Position numbers and translations under genes: made by a program
Shown: positions 1 to 8,662 of the stretch, piece by piece
Numbering within the stretch: the first letter of the stretch is position 1
Layout of the letters: each line of letters starts with the position of its first letter
Notes under the pieces: model-generated
What the model saw: the letters and a program-made list of their open reading frames with translations, nothing else
What the model was told of the DNA's origin: nothing
Database searches by the model: none
Assembly: GCA_002753395.1 (NCBI GenBank)
Contig: PEAB01000017.1
Location: 1 to 48,808 of the forward strand
Source: Nitrospirae bacterium MYbinv3
GTDB taxonomy: Bacteria; Nitrospirota; Thermodesulfovibrionia; Thermodesulfovibrionales; Magnetobacteriaceae
Reading direction: 5' to 3'
DNA length: 48,808 nt

Positions 1-228
1 TTTATGCACCCTCACGCAATTATTACACCTAAAAATATCATATAATATCAGCTACTTACAGAGTTGTTTTTTTTCCACATTTTACATAACATGTACTTTT
101 GCAAGAGGCTCTCATGCTTACAGATCACTTACAGGGGGCATAAGAAAAACGTGGGAACTAAATATATTTACGGCGGTCTTGCGGAAAGTCAAGGGGACTG
201 CCCAGCTTAAAATAAAATGCTTGCCATT
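1..228. other. Intergenic region with a degenerate repeat copy
   Basis: No coding region can be supported here. The stretch is AT-rich and begins with TTTATGCACC. It contains a GGGGGCATAAGAA module at about 134-146 and a GTCAAGGGGACTG half-palindrome at about 188-200. Both are pieces of the dispersed two-stem repeat seen intact elsewhere in the window, so this is probably a decayed copy downstream of the PilZ gene. Confidence 0.5.
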
Positions 229-726
229 TTACGGCATTAGGAACGTGCCAATAAGCTGATCTGTATGGACGTCAAGATTTTTAAATCTAATGCCCATAGT
301 AAACTTATAATCGTTGGCTTGAATAACCCTGACGATCTCCCCTTGTGCCTTTATAATGGATTTACTAGGTGATAGAGAAAAGAGCAGGGTCAGGATCTCT
401 CCGATTTTTTCATAGTTCTTAGAAAAGTCTCGCATAGAGCCTTCTATTCTCAGACCAGTGCGTGAGATGTCTATGATTACCCCTGATTTGGCTTCTACTG
501 CAAAAGGGTCCTTTATATCTTTGTTAGAATAAGAGACTGGTCTCTTGATGTTGGCGCGATAGAAGTCGCGTTTATTTATCTTAACCAGAAATGTCTCATT
601 ACACTTGGGACAGATTATCCTAAAGTCATCATCAGGAGGGTACTCTCTTTTGACTCTCCCCTCAAACCCACATGCAGGACACCTTACCTGCATAATACAG
701 GCTGGATATACATTTACGATCTTCAT
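229..726 (-). CDS. PilZ domain protein with N-terminal zinc finger
   Basis: A 165-residue protein with two parts. Residues 16-42 hold a CxxC-x19-CxxC zinc ribbon (C16, C19, C39, C42) of the MJ0042 type, followed by a PilZ domain from about residue 52. The c-di-GMP signature is recognisable as arginines in RANIKR (58-62) and a DISRTG motif (DxSxxG). PilZ proteins of this kind bind cyclic di-GMP and change the activity of a partner; the zinc ribbon may serve nucleic-acid or protein contact. It is monocistronic, transcribed towards the window start, with an ATG start. No partner gene is adjacent, so its target is unknown. Confidence 0.8.
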   Translation of the reverse strand: MKIVNVYPACIMQVRCPACGFEGRVKREYPPDDDFRIICPKCNETFLVKINKRDFYRANIKRPVSYSNKDIKDPFAVEAKSGVIIDISRTGLRIEGSMRDFSKNYEKIGEILTLLFSLSPSKSIIKAQGEIVRVIQANDYKFTMGIRFKNLDVHTDQLIGTFLMP

Positions 727-804
727 GTTTTAACTAACATATCCTAAATATTTATCATACTATGCTTTTGCACTTTTTTATAAACCAGTATTTTATGCAG
801 CTCT

Positions 805-910
805 TGAAAATAGATTCCCACTTTCGCTGGAATGACAGCAACTGGCGTCTTTAGCTGTTCCATGTCATTCCTGAGTAAGCAGGAATCCAGAAAGTGCAAA
901 ACTATAGTAT
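805..910. repeat. Dispersed inverted repeat family 2, copy 1
   Basis: One arm reads GATTCCCACTTTCGCTGGAATGACAG and the other GTCATTCCTG..GCAGGAATCC, followed by AGAAAGTGCAAAACTATAG. Related sequence, with the TTTTGCACTTTCTGG and GTCATTCC words, occurs at about 23970-24092 and 46078-46170. The arms are imperfectly inverted around a roughly 30-base centre, as in a MITE or a REP-type element. No open reading frame lies inside. Confidence 0.6.
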
Positions 911-950
911 CATAACCTTTTGTCTAATCTCTACTTTCAATAACCTTGTC

Positions 951-1685
951 TTACATTGTCCTGCACGTTTCACACTGTGGATCTCTGTGAGCCTTAAATG
1001 ATTTAAACTCAACCCTTGCACCATCCCACATCATGAGTCGTCCTTTCAGGTTTTGCCCTTGACCTGATAGATACTTAATTGCCTCAAGGGCCTGTAGTGA
1101 ACCTATAACGCCTGGTGTGGTCCCCAATACCGGAAAGACCTCAGAGGGGGGAGGCTCAGGAAAGAGACATCTCATACACGGTGTGTGCGGTACGTGGATA
1201 AACGATAATCTGCCCTCCATTCCCCAGATGCTTCCATAAACAAGCGGGATGCCTTTTCTTATAGCACACTCGTTTAGCACGTACCTGGTTGGAAAGTTGT
1301 CCATACAGTCCAATATAATATCAGCCCGGCCCACGAGGTCGTCCACGTTGCCCTCGTCAATCCTGTCTGTAAAGGCGACAACCTCCACATCAGGGTTGAG
1401 TGCTGCAAGGGTCTTTTTAGCTGATAGTGCCTTGTTTAATCCAAGCCTCGTGTGGTCGTGCAGTATCTGTCTGTTGAGGTTTGACCAATCGGGATTATCG
1501 AAGTCACATATCCTGATCGTGCCTATGCCGGCAACGGCTAAAAATATGGCAACTGGACTTCCCAATCCGCCTGCTCCAGCTACAAAGACAGTGGCCCCTT
1601 TGAGCTTCCTCTGAGTCTCCTCTCCCCAGCCGTCCATCATCATCTGTCTGCTGTAACGCTTTAACTCTTCCTCTGATAGGTTCAT
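951..1685 (-). CDS. E1-like adenylyltransferase, ThiF/MoeB/HesA family
   Basis: A 244-residue member of the ubiquitin-activating E1-like superfamily, which adenylates the C-terminal glycine of a ThiS/MoaD-type sulfur carrier. Visible features are the ATP-binding GAGGLGS (37-43), the DFDNPDWSNLNRQ segment (61-73), the DCMDN core near 126-130, and a zinc site formed by C170/C173 and C238/C241. The CxEAG segment that carries the E1 cysteine in MoeB/ThiF is absent: PPPSEVFPVLGTTPGVIG runs straight through. That form is known in a HesA/MoeB subgroup. No sulfur-carrier gene is adjacent, so thiamine versus molybdopterin use cannot be decided. The start ATG lies about 60 bases before the UvrA stop region. 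Confidence 0.85.
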   Translation of the reverse strand: MNLSEEELKRYSRQMMMDGWGEETQRKLKGATVFVAGAGGLGSPVAIFLAVAGIGTIRICDFDNPDWSNLNRQILHDHTRLGLNKALSAKKTLAALNPDVEVVAFTDRIDEGNVDDLVGRADIILDCMDNFPTRYVLNECAIRKGIPLVYGSIWGMEGRLSFIHVPHTPCMRCLFPEPPPSEVFPVLGTTPGVIGSLQALEAIKYLSGQGQNLKGRLMMWDGARVEFKSFKAHRDPQCETCRTM

Positions 1686-1730
1686 AGGATTCCTCCAAAA
1701 CTTAGTATGATGTATGATACAGATAGTTTG

Positions 1731-4490
1731 TTACAGGGTCAAGTGGACAAGTCCCCTTTTAGCCAATCCCCTCCCCGTGTGGCTGCTGTGGTGCATAGAT
1801 AGAGCCTGTGGTGTGCCTTCAAACACGATTGTCCCTCCTCTGTGTCCACCCTCTGGGCCGAGGTCGACACAGTAGTCTGCCACACTTATGACGTCAAGGT
1901 TGTGCTCTATGATGACCACCGTGTTGTCTGACTCTACCAACCTCCTGAGTATGGCCATTAGGGCACCAACGTCGTGCATGTGCAGCCCAATGGTTGGCTC
2001 ATCCAGGATATAGACAACTCCTGTTTTTGTCTGCACCCCAACCTCGGCGCATATCTTGAGCCTCTGGGCCTCACCTCCTGATAGTGTTGTTGCCGGCTGC
2101 CCTATCTTTATGTAACCTAGACCTATGTCCTTTATAAGCGTTAGCTTCTTTATGATTGCAGGATGCTCAGAAAAGACCTCGGCGGCCTCCTCTACTGTAA
2201 GCTCCAGACACTCGCTTATCGTAAGGCCGTTGTATCGCACCTTTAGGGCGTCGGGGCTGTACCTGCTGCCATTACAGTCCTGACATTTAACGTACAGATC
2301 CTCAAAGAAGTACATCTGAAGTTTCTGAAACCCCTCACCTTTGCACGTCTCACACCTGCCTCCTGCTATATTGAAAGAGAAGTAACCGGCGTCATGGGCG
2401 AAAACCTTGGCTTCAGGCTGTTGCGCAAAGAGACGTCGTATGTGGTCAAAGAACTTTATGTACGTAGCCGGATTGGAACGCGGATTGCGGCCTATGGGAC
2501 TCTGGTCGATGAGACAGACGTCCTTTACGTTCTCCAGTCCTTCTATGCTATCATGTGGCATCGGAGGAGGTACAGTATGTCGGAGGTGTCTTGCCAGGGC
2601 GTTGTAGAGCGTCTCCACCACGAGGGTGCTCTTCCCAGAGCCTGATACGCCGCTGACCACCGTTAGAGACCTCAGCGGTATAGTCAGGTCAACACCCTTT
2701 AGGTTATGTCCGGTTGCCCCCCTGAGTCTTAGTGCACTCTGTACTGACCGCTGCTGAACTCCGTAGTGGCTGTCAGCCGATAAGAAAACACCACGTATGT
2801 ATTTGGCCGTAACGGTATCGGCCTTGAGAAAATCGTCAATAGTGCCGTTAAAGACGAGCTGTCCGCCATTTTTTCCACCGCCTGGGCCAAGCTCCACGAC
2901 CCAATCTGAGGCGCCAATTATCTCTGGGTCGTGTTCAACGATGATAATGGTATTTCCCTGGTCGGCCAGTTCGTTGATTATTCTGGCAATGCGTTCGTTG
3001 TCGGAGCTGTGCAGCCCTACCGTGGGTTCATCTAAAACATACAACGTGCCAGCCAGGCGGCTTGAGAGTTGGTTGGCGAGGTTTATGCGCTGGAACTCTC
3101 CGCCTGAGAGTGTCATGGTCTGCCTGTTGAGCGTAAGATAGTCTAGACCAACCCTTATCATGAGGTCGAGCTTGGAGTTTATGTGTCGTAAGACCTCCTC
3201 CACTACCGTCCTTTGATGTTCTGTGATGGGAGGGGCCTTAAAAAACTCGTACAGTTTGTCTATCGTTATGCGGTTCATATCTGCGATATCAATCCCGCCT
3301 ATCCTAAAGGCGAGTACCTCCGATTTTAGCTTCTTGCCCATGCAGGAGGGACATTGCAACGGCATTCGATAGTAGCTTAAAAAGACACGTATGTGCAGTT
3401 GGTAGCGCTTTGATTCCAGGGTCTCAAAGAAGTCATTCAGGCCATAAAACCCTTTTCCCCCATCATAGAGCACCTTCTTTTGCTCCTCTACCAATTCGCT
3501 AAATGGCGTATTTATATCAATGCCGTAGCCTGCGATGCGGTCAAGCATCTGTGTCTTCCACCACTTAAACGCTGGTTTTTCCCACGGCTCTATAGCACCT
3601 TCTGCCAGGGAGAGATGCTGGTCTGGTACGATGAGGGCCTCGTCGTACTTTAGGATATTGCCAAACCCCTTGCACTGTGGACAGGCCCCAACAGGATGAT
3701 TGAAGGAAAACAGTACCGGAGTAGGTTCTGGCACCGCTGTGTTACATCTATCACAGGTGTTGCCTTGTAAAAAGTGTAACTCGTCTCCACCGTATATGAT
3801 CACCTTAATCCTGCCTTCACCATACCTCCAGGCCAGCTCTATCGAGTCCGCAAGGCGCGATTCGTCCCTGATGACGACCCTGTCAACGACTACCTCGTAT
3901 TGTTTCATGTTATCAGGCAAGACATTAATGCCGCCATCAAACATCTCTTTGATCTGGCCGTCTATGTAGAGTCTGTAAAATCCCTGCTCTCTGAGGGCTG
4001 CAAGTGGAAGTTGCGTGGTAAAGGTTATCATTGCCCTGGCGTTAGCGTGATTGGTTACAAGATGATGCAGCGCCATAGTAGGCGTCCATTTTTTTACCTC
4101 TTGGCCGCACTGTGGGCAGAATGGCGTGGAGATGCGCGCAAACATGAGCCTCATCAGGTCGTATATCTCCGTTACTGTCCCCACGGTTGAGCGTGAGCTT
4201 TTGACAGGGTTGCGTTGTTCGAGGGCAATGGCTGGGCGGATGTTGAGTATCTCATCGACGTCGGGGCGGTTGAGTTTTTCTAGGAACAGCTTGGCGTAGC
4301 TCGATAGGGACTCTATAAACCGCCACTGTCCCTCTGCAAAGATGGTGTCAAAGGCTAACGATGATTTGCCAGAACCGGAGACACCCGTTATGGCTACTAC
4401 CTTGTTGTGGGGAATCCTAAGCGTTAGGTTTTTGAGGTTGTTTTGTCGTACGCCCTTTATTTCAAGCCAGTCGATGTCCAAGGGTGTCAA
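1731..4490 (-). CDS. uvrA: UvrA-family excinuclease ABC subunit A
   Basis: A 919-residue tandem ABC ATPase. UvrA dimers scan DNA for damage and load UvrB in nucleotide excision repair. Seen in order: Walker A GVSGSGKSS (36-44), the interaction region with RPAIALEQ and the STVGTVTEIYD segment, a CxxC zinc module (CDRC...CPQC), signature LSGGEFQR with DEPTVGLH, a second Walker A GVSGSGKSTLV, the CETCKGEGF...CQDC zinc finger, and signature LSGGEAQR with DEPTIGLH. Length is slightly under the usual 940 or so. Divergence in the insertion region suggests it could be a UvrA paralogue and not the main UvrA. The start codon is TTG without a clear ribosome binding site, so the 5' end is uncertain. Confidence 0.85.
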   Translation of the reverse strand: MTPLDIDWLEIKGVRQNNLKNLTLRIPHNKVVAITGVSGSGKSSLAFDTIFAEGQWRFIESLSSYAKLFLEKLNRPDVDEILNIRPAIALEQRNPVKSSRSTVGTVTEIYDLMRLMFARISTPFCPQCGQEVKKWTPTMALHHLVTNHANARAMITFTTQLPLAALREQGFYRLYIDGQIKEMFDGGINVLPDNMKQYEVVVDRVVIRDESRLADSIELAWRYGEGRIKVIIYGGDELHFLQGNTCDRCNTAVPEPTPVLFSFNHPVGACPQCKGFGNILKYDEALIVPDQHLSLAEGAIEPWEKPAFKWWKTQMLDRIAGYGIDINTPFSELVEEQKKVLYDGGKGFYGLNDFFETLESKRYQLHIRVFLSYYRMPLQCPSCMGKKLKSEVLAFRIGGIDIADMNRITIDKLYEFFKAPPITEHQRTVVEEVLRHINSKLDLMIRVGLDYLTLNRQTMTLSGGEFQRINLANQLSSRLAGTLYVLDEPTVGLHSSDNERIARIINELADQGNTIIIVEHDPEIIGASDWVVELGPGGGKNGGQLVFNGTIDDFLKADTVTAKYIRGVFLSADSHYGVQQRSVQSALRLRGATGHNLKGVDLTIPLRSLTVVSGVSGSGKSTLVVETLYNALARHLRHTVPPPMPHDSIEGLENVKDVCLIDQSPIGRNPRSNPATYIKFFDHIRRLFAQQPEAKVFAHDAGYFSFNIAGGRCETCKGEGFQKLQMYFFEDLYVKCQDCNGSRYSPDALKVRYNGLTISECLELTVEEAAEVFSEHPAIIKKLTLIKDIGLGYIKIGQPATTLSGGEAQRLKICAEVGVQTKTGVVYILDEPTIGLHMHDVGALMAILRRLVESDNTVVIIEHNLDVISVADYCVDLGPEGGHRGGTIVFEGTPQALSMHHSSHTGRGLAKRGLVHLTL

Positions 4491-4545
4491 TTACAGGGCA
4501 ACTGCATATGAAACTCTCGTAGTTGAGGATTTCTTAGCGGCTCGT

Positions 4546-4778
4546 TTAAACGTTTCTCTCCAGGTATAATCTCAACTCAATTAGCGAGGTGGATTTTTTA
4601 ATAAGCTCCCCAAACTCATCCAATTTATCTATCTATCAATGCTCCTAACCATATCCATAAGCCTAAGCCCCTCAGTGCCATACTTGATTTCAAGCATCCC
4701 TTCTATCCCTTCCCGCTTGCCCTTCGTGAATACATCCTTAAAGACTTTGCTGTCTTCTATATCAATGGTTATAGGCAT
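4546..4778 (-). pseudogene. Small Rpn-like C-terminal protein, frameshifted
   Basis: The first ATG after a good GGAGG (8-base spacing) opens a 49-codon frame beginning MPITIDIEDSKVF and containing KGKREGIEGMLEIKYGTEGLRL. This resembles the C-terminal segment of Rpn/PD-(D/E)XK transposase-related proteins. The frame stops at 4629 inside a GATAGATAGATA tract. Another frame then carries the expected continuation (IDKLDEFGELIKK...LRLYLERNV) to a stop at 4546. The two halves together would give about 77 residues. I read this as a frameshifted small gene. A longer upstream start at 4871 is open but lacks a ribosome binding site. Confidence 0.55.
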
Positions 4779-4843
4779 ATTCATTACCTCCACTTTTAGC
4801 TTAGTATACAACTTTCTTAACTCAGAAATATATAGTAACTTCC

Positions 4844-4945
4844 GGGTGCATAAGAATTTCATGGGGGACAATAAAAATTAATGGGGTCAAGGGGACTGGT
4901 CCCCTTGTGGGTGGGTCTGAGGGAGGGCAAAGCCCTCCCTCTTTA
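4844..4945 (+). repeat. Two-stem palindromic repeat, copy 1
   Basis: GGGTGCATAAGAA (4844-4856) is followed by stem 1, CAAGGGGACTGGTCCCCTTG, a GTGGGTGGGTCTGA linker, and stem 2, GGGAGGGCAAAGCCCTCCC, ending in CTCTTT. Stem 1 is a perfect 9-base inverted repeat around TG. This copy sits between the minus-strand fragment and the plus-strand DUF5618 gene. Confidence 0.85.
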
Positions 4946-4997
4946 CCACTTGCTCGACGATGATTAGAGCAGTTATAATATTGCGGGAGGTTTATTT

Positions 4998-5405
4998 ATG
5001 GCTAAGAGACACATTAGAAAAGAAGGCGAGGCGCTGTGGTATCTGGAAAACGCTAGGGAGATACTAAAAGGCGCTCAGATAGAAAACAATATCTACATGG
5101 ACAAGAAGCCTGTGAGGGAAGCCTTTGGAACTGCTTACCTAGCCGTATTGGAGGCCGTTAATGATCCGTTAATAAAGAAGGGCTTAACCGAAAAACAGTT
5201 ACCTCAAAAGATAGAAATTTATAGAATTGCCCTGCAGGAGCATTTTTCGGTTAAGAACGGAAAGCTCTTAAAAGAATTCAATAGTCTCTATGACTCATTA
5301 CACATAGCAGGCTACTATAAGGGTTTGCTTTATGAGGCACACATAGTTAAAGATGCTATGAAGGCTGCTGAAAGGTTTATTAAGAAGATATCAGGCGGTG
5401 TTTAA
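4998..5405 (+). CDS. DUF5618-like helical protein
   Basis: A 135-residue, mostly helical, basic protein with no signal peptide or membrane segment. The stretch LWYLENAREILKGA followed by REAFGTAYLAVLEAV and a C-terminal YKGLLYEAHIVKDAMKAAERFI resembles DUF5618 proteins, which are small HEPN-like helical proteins of unknown role. I am moderately sure of the family and claim no function. A strong GGGAGG lies 6-7 bases before the ATG. Its stop codon overlaps by one base the proposed start of rsmG, so the two are probably co-translated. Confidence 0.6.
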   Translation: MAKRHIRKEGEALWYLENAREILKGAQIENNIYMDKKPVREAFGTAYLAVLEAVNDPLIKKGLTEKQLPQKIEIYRIALQEHFSVKNGKLLKEFNSLYDSLHIAGYYKGLLYEAHIVKDAMKAAERFIKKISGGV

Positions 5406-6064
5406 TAGCCGGTAAGGAAGCCAAACCCACATTCCCTGTAACGATCCTTACGGAGGGATTAAACGCTCTCACACTCCCAGCCACAGAGAGGGTCGTTGAC
5501 GCGTTCACCTTATATCTCAGGGAACTCAAGAAGTGGACAAGGGTACATAACCTAACCTCTATCACTGAGGATGTTGGCATTGTCCAGAGGCACTTTCTGG
5601 ATTCGCTATTGTACTTAAGTTGCCTGCCAAAAGAAGCCCAGAGTGTGATTGACGTGGGCAGCGGGGCAGGTTTTCCGGGTTTACCTCTAAAGATAATCAG
5701 GCCGGAGCTGACCATGTACCTATTGGAGCCTACTGGTAAGAAGGCCGCTTTTCTCAGACACATGGTTACAACGTTATCCCTTATGGATGTCAAGGTGGTT
5801 CAAGGAAGGCTTGAGGATGCCTCTACCCTTATGCAGGGAACCAAGTTTGATGCGGCAGTAGTGCGGTCGCTATTTTCGATAGGAGATTTTGTCGCTAAAG
5901 CGGCAGATGTGGTAAAATCAGGCGGCGTTATGATCCTTAGCAAAGGCAGGGATTATAAAAAGGAACTTTGGGGGATCAATAGTGAAGACCTGTGCATTAG
6001 GGAGATCACTATACCTGCCACCGACATACAGCGATTTATCATAGTGGCAATCAAGGGGTGTTGA
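5405..6064 (+). CDS. rsmG: 16S rRNA (guanine-N7) methyltransferase RsmG
   Basis: RsmG methylates G527 of 16S rRNA with S-adenosylmethionine. The frame encodes KKWTRVHNLTSI, RHFLDSL, the SAM-binding VIDVGSGAGFPGLPLKI and the LEPTGKKAAFLRH segment, all typical of the family. The only ATG/GTG/TTG start that leaves the family core open is TTG at 5609, which would remove RHFLDSL and the first 68 residues. The frame is open upstream to 5384 without an NTG codon. An ATA at 5405 shares one base with the preceding stop (TAATA) and follows AGGCGGTG by 4 bases, giving 219 residues, the normal length. I therefore place the start there. tRNA-Ala follows. Confidence 0.85.
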   Translation: MAGKEAKPTFPVTILTEGLNALTLPATERVVDAFTLYLRELKKWTRVHNLTSITEDVGIVQRHFLDSLLYLSCLPKEAQSVIDVGSGAGFPGLPLKIIRPELTMYLLEPTGKKAAFLRHMVTTLSLMDVKVVQGRLEDASTLMQGTKFDAAVVRSLFSIGDFVAKAADVVKSGGVMILSKGRDYKKELWGINSEDLCIREITIPATDIQRFIIVAIKGC

Positions 6065-6111
6065 TTTTAGCCTTACGTTTATGAAAGAATATAAGATGTC
6101 ATAGAAACAGT

Positions 6112-6184
6112 GGGCGGTTAGCTCAGTTGGGAGAGCATCACGTTCGCAACGTGGGGGTCGGGGGTTCGAATCCCCTACCGTCCA
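6112..6184 (+). tRNA. tRNA-Ala (anticodon CGC)
   Basis: A 73-base cloverleaf. The acceptor arm GGGCGGT pairs with ACCGTCC with one G-U pair. The D arm carries AGCTCAGTTGGGAGAGC. The anticodon stem TCACG/CGTGG encloses the loop TTCGCAA with anticodon CGC, which reads GCG alanine codons. The T arm is GGGGGTTCGAATCCCC. The 3' CCA is not encoded. It lies just after rsmG. No integrase gene lies beside it. Confidence 0.97.
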
Positions 6185-6277
6185 TATAAGCAACCTGTGG
6201 CCACATCGCTATTGTATATGTGTTTTCAACGATCATACTTGAGCTTAATCTGTGATTCAGAGCTGTAAATAAATAAT

Positions 6278-7801
6278 ATGTTCACCTATAGTATCAGGTG
6301 GAAGTTTATAATAGTTGTAGTGTGCTTAATCATAAGCGTTATAACGATCATAACTGTTATGAACATAAACACCCAAGAAATAGCCATAAAAAAAGAACTC
6401 AAAATGCATATCGATGTAATGAAAGATTCCATGAGGGAGAGAGCTATGGATTTTTCACATGGTTTAAGATCTACAATCGAAGAAGCCATGGCAACGTTTG
6501 ATATCTCCAGCATAATCGCACAAACGGACAGATACGTTAAAAAGGCAAAGTACAGCGGTGAACCAGCCTATATCATATTGATGGATAGTAACTCGATGGC
6601 GCATATACATACCTTACATCCAGACTTATGTCAGACTAAACTTAGAGGGAAGGCTGATTTGTTTGCCATAACCCAGAGTAAAGAGACCGTTAACGAGTAT
6701 GTTAGGGGAGATACTGAGTATATGGAGTCTATTGTCCCAATAAACTTTGCCTCTAGCCACTGGGGTGTCCTGCGAGTGGGTTATTCGCTTAAAAGACTTG
6801 ATTCCATGATAAAAGATTCTTATAAAGAAATTAAACATAGAAAAAGCGAAATGGTATTTCATTCAATCATTGTAGCCATTGTCTTTATAATTATAAGTTC
6901 GATTATAGTTTTAATCCTTTCAGGCACATTAACAAATCCTCTTATCAATCTGACCAAAACGGCTGAGGAGATTGCAAAGGGGGATTTTTCAGCCTCTGAT
7001 GGAATATCTGTGAGATCAAGGGATGAGGTTGGTATTTTAGCTCATACATTTATAGATATGACACATAAATTGAGAACCTCGCATGAACAACTAGAGCAAT
7101 ATAGCAAAACCCTCCAATTCAGGATTGATGAACTGGTCAATGCACAGCTTTCTATTCGTAAGCTATCCCAAAAAGTCTTGACAGCCCACGAGGAAGAAAG
7201 AAAAAGGCTTTCAATGGAGATTCATGATGGCATTGGGCAAACGCTTTCTGCATTAAAACTGAATTTAATGATTATAGAACGAGATATTAACGATGGCAGA
7301 ACTGTACAGCCTACACTCATTTCTAATGTTGTAAAGGAAATCTCTACGGGTATAGATGAATTAAGAAGTATAATATTGGAACTGAGACCTACTTATTATC
7401 TGAGTAATCTGGATATGGGTGAAATATTTATTTTTTATGCAAAAAAGTTTGAACATAGATTTGCAATAAAGGTAACAGTAACAGTGATAAAATCAATGGA
7501 GATATCTGCGGTGATCAAGGACAATCTGTTTAGGGTATTTCAGGAAGCGCTACATAATATCTATAAACATGCCGGTGCAAATAATATTGAGGTGCAGTTA
7601 GACTGTGATAATAATATGTTAATATTATCAATATCAGACAATGGAGTAGGATTTGACACATCTAAAAACCAGGATTCACATAAAGAAGGATTGGGTATAC
7701 TTACTATGCGTGAGCGCACAGAACTCCTCGATGGGACATTTACAATGGAAAGTTCTCCTGACAGTGGAACTACTATATTAATTAAGGTGCCAGTCCAATG
7801 A
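6278..7801 (+). CDS. NarX-like sensor histidine kinase
   Basis: A 507-residue membrane kinase. TM1 spans about residues 8-28, an extracytoplasmic sensor region about 30-192, and TM2 about 195-215. A HAMP domain follows (about 216-268), then a coiled linker and a HisKA_3 dimerisation domain with EIHDGIGQTL (phosphorylated H316). The HATPase has EALHNIYKHA (N-box) and DNGVGFD and GLGILTMRER motifs. This is the NarX/LiaS/DesK family that phosphorylates NarL-type regulators. Its stop overlaps the start of the response regulator downstream (ATGA), so the two form a cognate pair. The signal sensed cannot be told from the sequence. Confidence 0.9.
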   Translation: MFTYSIRWKFIIVVVCLIISVITIITVMNINTQEIAIKKELKMHIDVMKDSMRERAMDFSHGLRSTIEEAMATFDISSIIAQTDRYVKKAKYSGEPAYIILMDSNSMAHIHTLHPDLCQTKLRGKADLFAITQSKETVNEYVRGDTEYMESIVPINFASSHWGVLRVGYSLKRLDSMIKDSYKEIKHRKSEMVFHSIIVAIVFIIISSIIVLILSGTLTNPLINLTKTAEEIAKGDFSASDGISVRSRDEVGILAHTFIDMTHKLRTSHEQLEQYSKTLQFRIDELVNAQLSIRKLSQKVLTAHEEERKRLSMEIHDGIGQTLSALKLNLMIIERDINDGRTVQPTLISNVVKEISTGIDELRSIILELRPTYYLSNLDMGEIFIFYAKKFEHRFAIKVTVTVIKSMEISAVIKDNLFRVFQEALHNIYKHAGANNIEVQLDCDNNMLILSISDNGVGFDTSKNQDSHKEGLGILTMRERTELLDGTFTMESSPDSGTTILIKVPVQ

Positions 7802-8421
7802 TAAACGTTGTAATTGCTGATGATCACTGTCTATTCAGAGACGGTCTTAAAAGCCTTCTCTTGTCAGATAAGGACTTGGGAATAGTCATCTTAGGTGAGG
7901 CACAAAATGGGCAAGAAGCGTTATCTCTGATAGAAGAGAAAGCCCCTGACATTGCTGTTGTTGATATATCGATGCCTATATTAAATGGTATAGAAGTTAT
8001 TAAATCTGTTAATGAAAAGGAGCTTGCCACCAAAATAGTTATTCTAACGATGCACAATGATCAGAAGCAACTTAAATTGTGTCTAAAGTTAGGAGCATAT
8101 GGATACGTACTCAAAGATAATGCCTTTGAAGAACTCAAACATGCTATCCAAAACATAACCAATGGCAAGAAATATATAACCCCCTCGCTAATATTTGAAA
8201 CGATAGACCTATATGAGGATGAAGTTAGCATCTTAACCAACCGTGAGAAGGAGATCCTTGTTTTGATAGCTAAAGGGCTTTCAAGCAGGAAAATCGCACA
8301 ACTCCTGTACATAAGTATAAAAACAGTAGAAACTCATAGAACAAAGATTATGAAAAAACTTGATGTCCACAAAACATCAGAATTAGTTAGATACGCTATC
8401 AACATGGGTTTAACGAAGTAG
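7798..8421 (+). CDS. NarL/FixJ-family response regulator
   Basis: A 207-residue two-domain regulator. The receiver has the acidic pair D8/D9, phospho-acceptor D56 (VVDISMP), the LTMH threonine segment and a lysine in YVLKD. A LuxR-type helix-turn-helix fills about residues 143-205, with LTNREKEILVLIAKGLSSRKIAQLLYISIKTVETHR. It starts at an ATGA overlap with the kinase gene and is thus translationally coupled to it. Its target genes are not known. The Ter cluster begins 240 bases downstream but is separated by a terminator-bearing repeat and its own likely promoter. Confidence 0.93.
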   Translation: MINVVIADDHCLFRDGLKSLLLSDKDLGIVILGEAQNGQEALSLIEEKAPDIAVVDISMPILNGIEVIKSVNEKELATKIVILTMHNDQKQLKLCLKLGAYGYVLKDNAFEELKHAIQNITNGKKYITPSLIFETIDLYEDEVSILTNREKEILVLIAKGLSSRKIAQLLYISIKTVETHRTKIMKKLDVHKTSELVRYAINMGLTK

Positions 8422-8482
8422 TAATACTAAGTTGCATTCAAAGAGGTATATTATGTTTCAGAATGTAAGATGTTGTATTTTA

Positions 8483-8580
8483 ATGGGGTCAAGGGGACTG
8501 GTCCCATTGCAGAGGGGTCTGAGGGGAGACAGAGTCTCCCCTTTTTTGACACCCTCCACGGCTTTCTTATGCGCCCCCTT
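8483..8580 (+). repeat. Two-stem palindromic repeat, copy 2
   Basis: Stem 1 is CAAGGGGACTGGTCCCATTG with one mismatch. Stem 2 is GGGGAGACAGAGTCTCCCC, different in sequence from copy 1 but still perfectly paired. The copy ends with the TTCTTATGCGCCCCC module. It lies 60 bases after the response regulator stop. Confidence 0.85.
8523..8547 (+). terminator. Intrinsic terminator formed by repeat stem 2
   Basis: GGGGAGAC and GTCTCCCC pair around AGA and are followed directly by six T residues (8542-8547). This is a textbook rho-independent terminator for the kinase-regulator operon, supplied by the dispersed repeat. Confidence 0.8.
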
Positions 8581-8592
8581 CTTTATCTTTAT

Positions 8593-8622
8593 TTGATTCA
8601 TACACTTTATATATGTTATATT
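8593..8622 (+). promoter_or_regulatory. Possible sigma-70 promoter for the Ter cluster
   Basis: TTGATT (8593-8598) and TATATT (8617-8622) are separated by 18 bases and lie 41 bases before the TerF-like start. The region is very AT-rich, so the -10 assignment is tentative. Confidence 0.35.
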
Positions 8623-8662
8623 AATGTACATTGTGGATTCTTGTATATAGGAGGAATAATGA

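Noticed and set aside
6112-6184. tRNA-Ala as an integration site for a mobile element
   Set aside because: No integrase, direct repeat of the tRNA 3' end or phage gene lies next to it.
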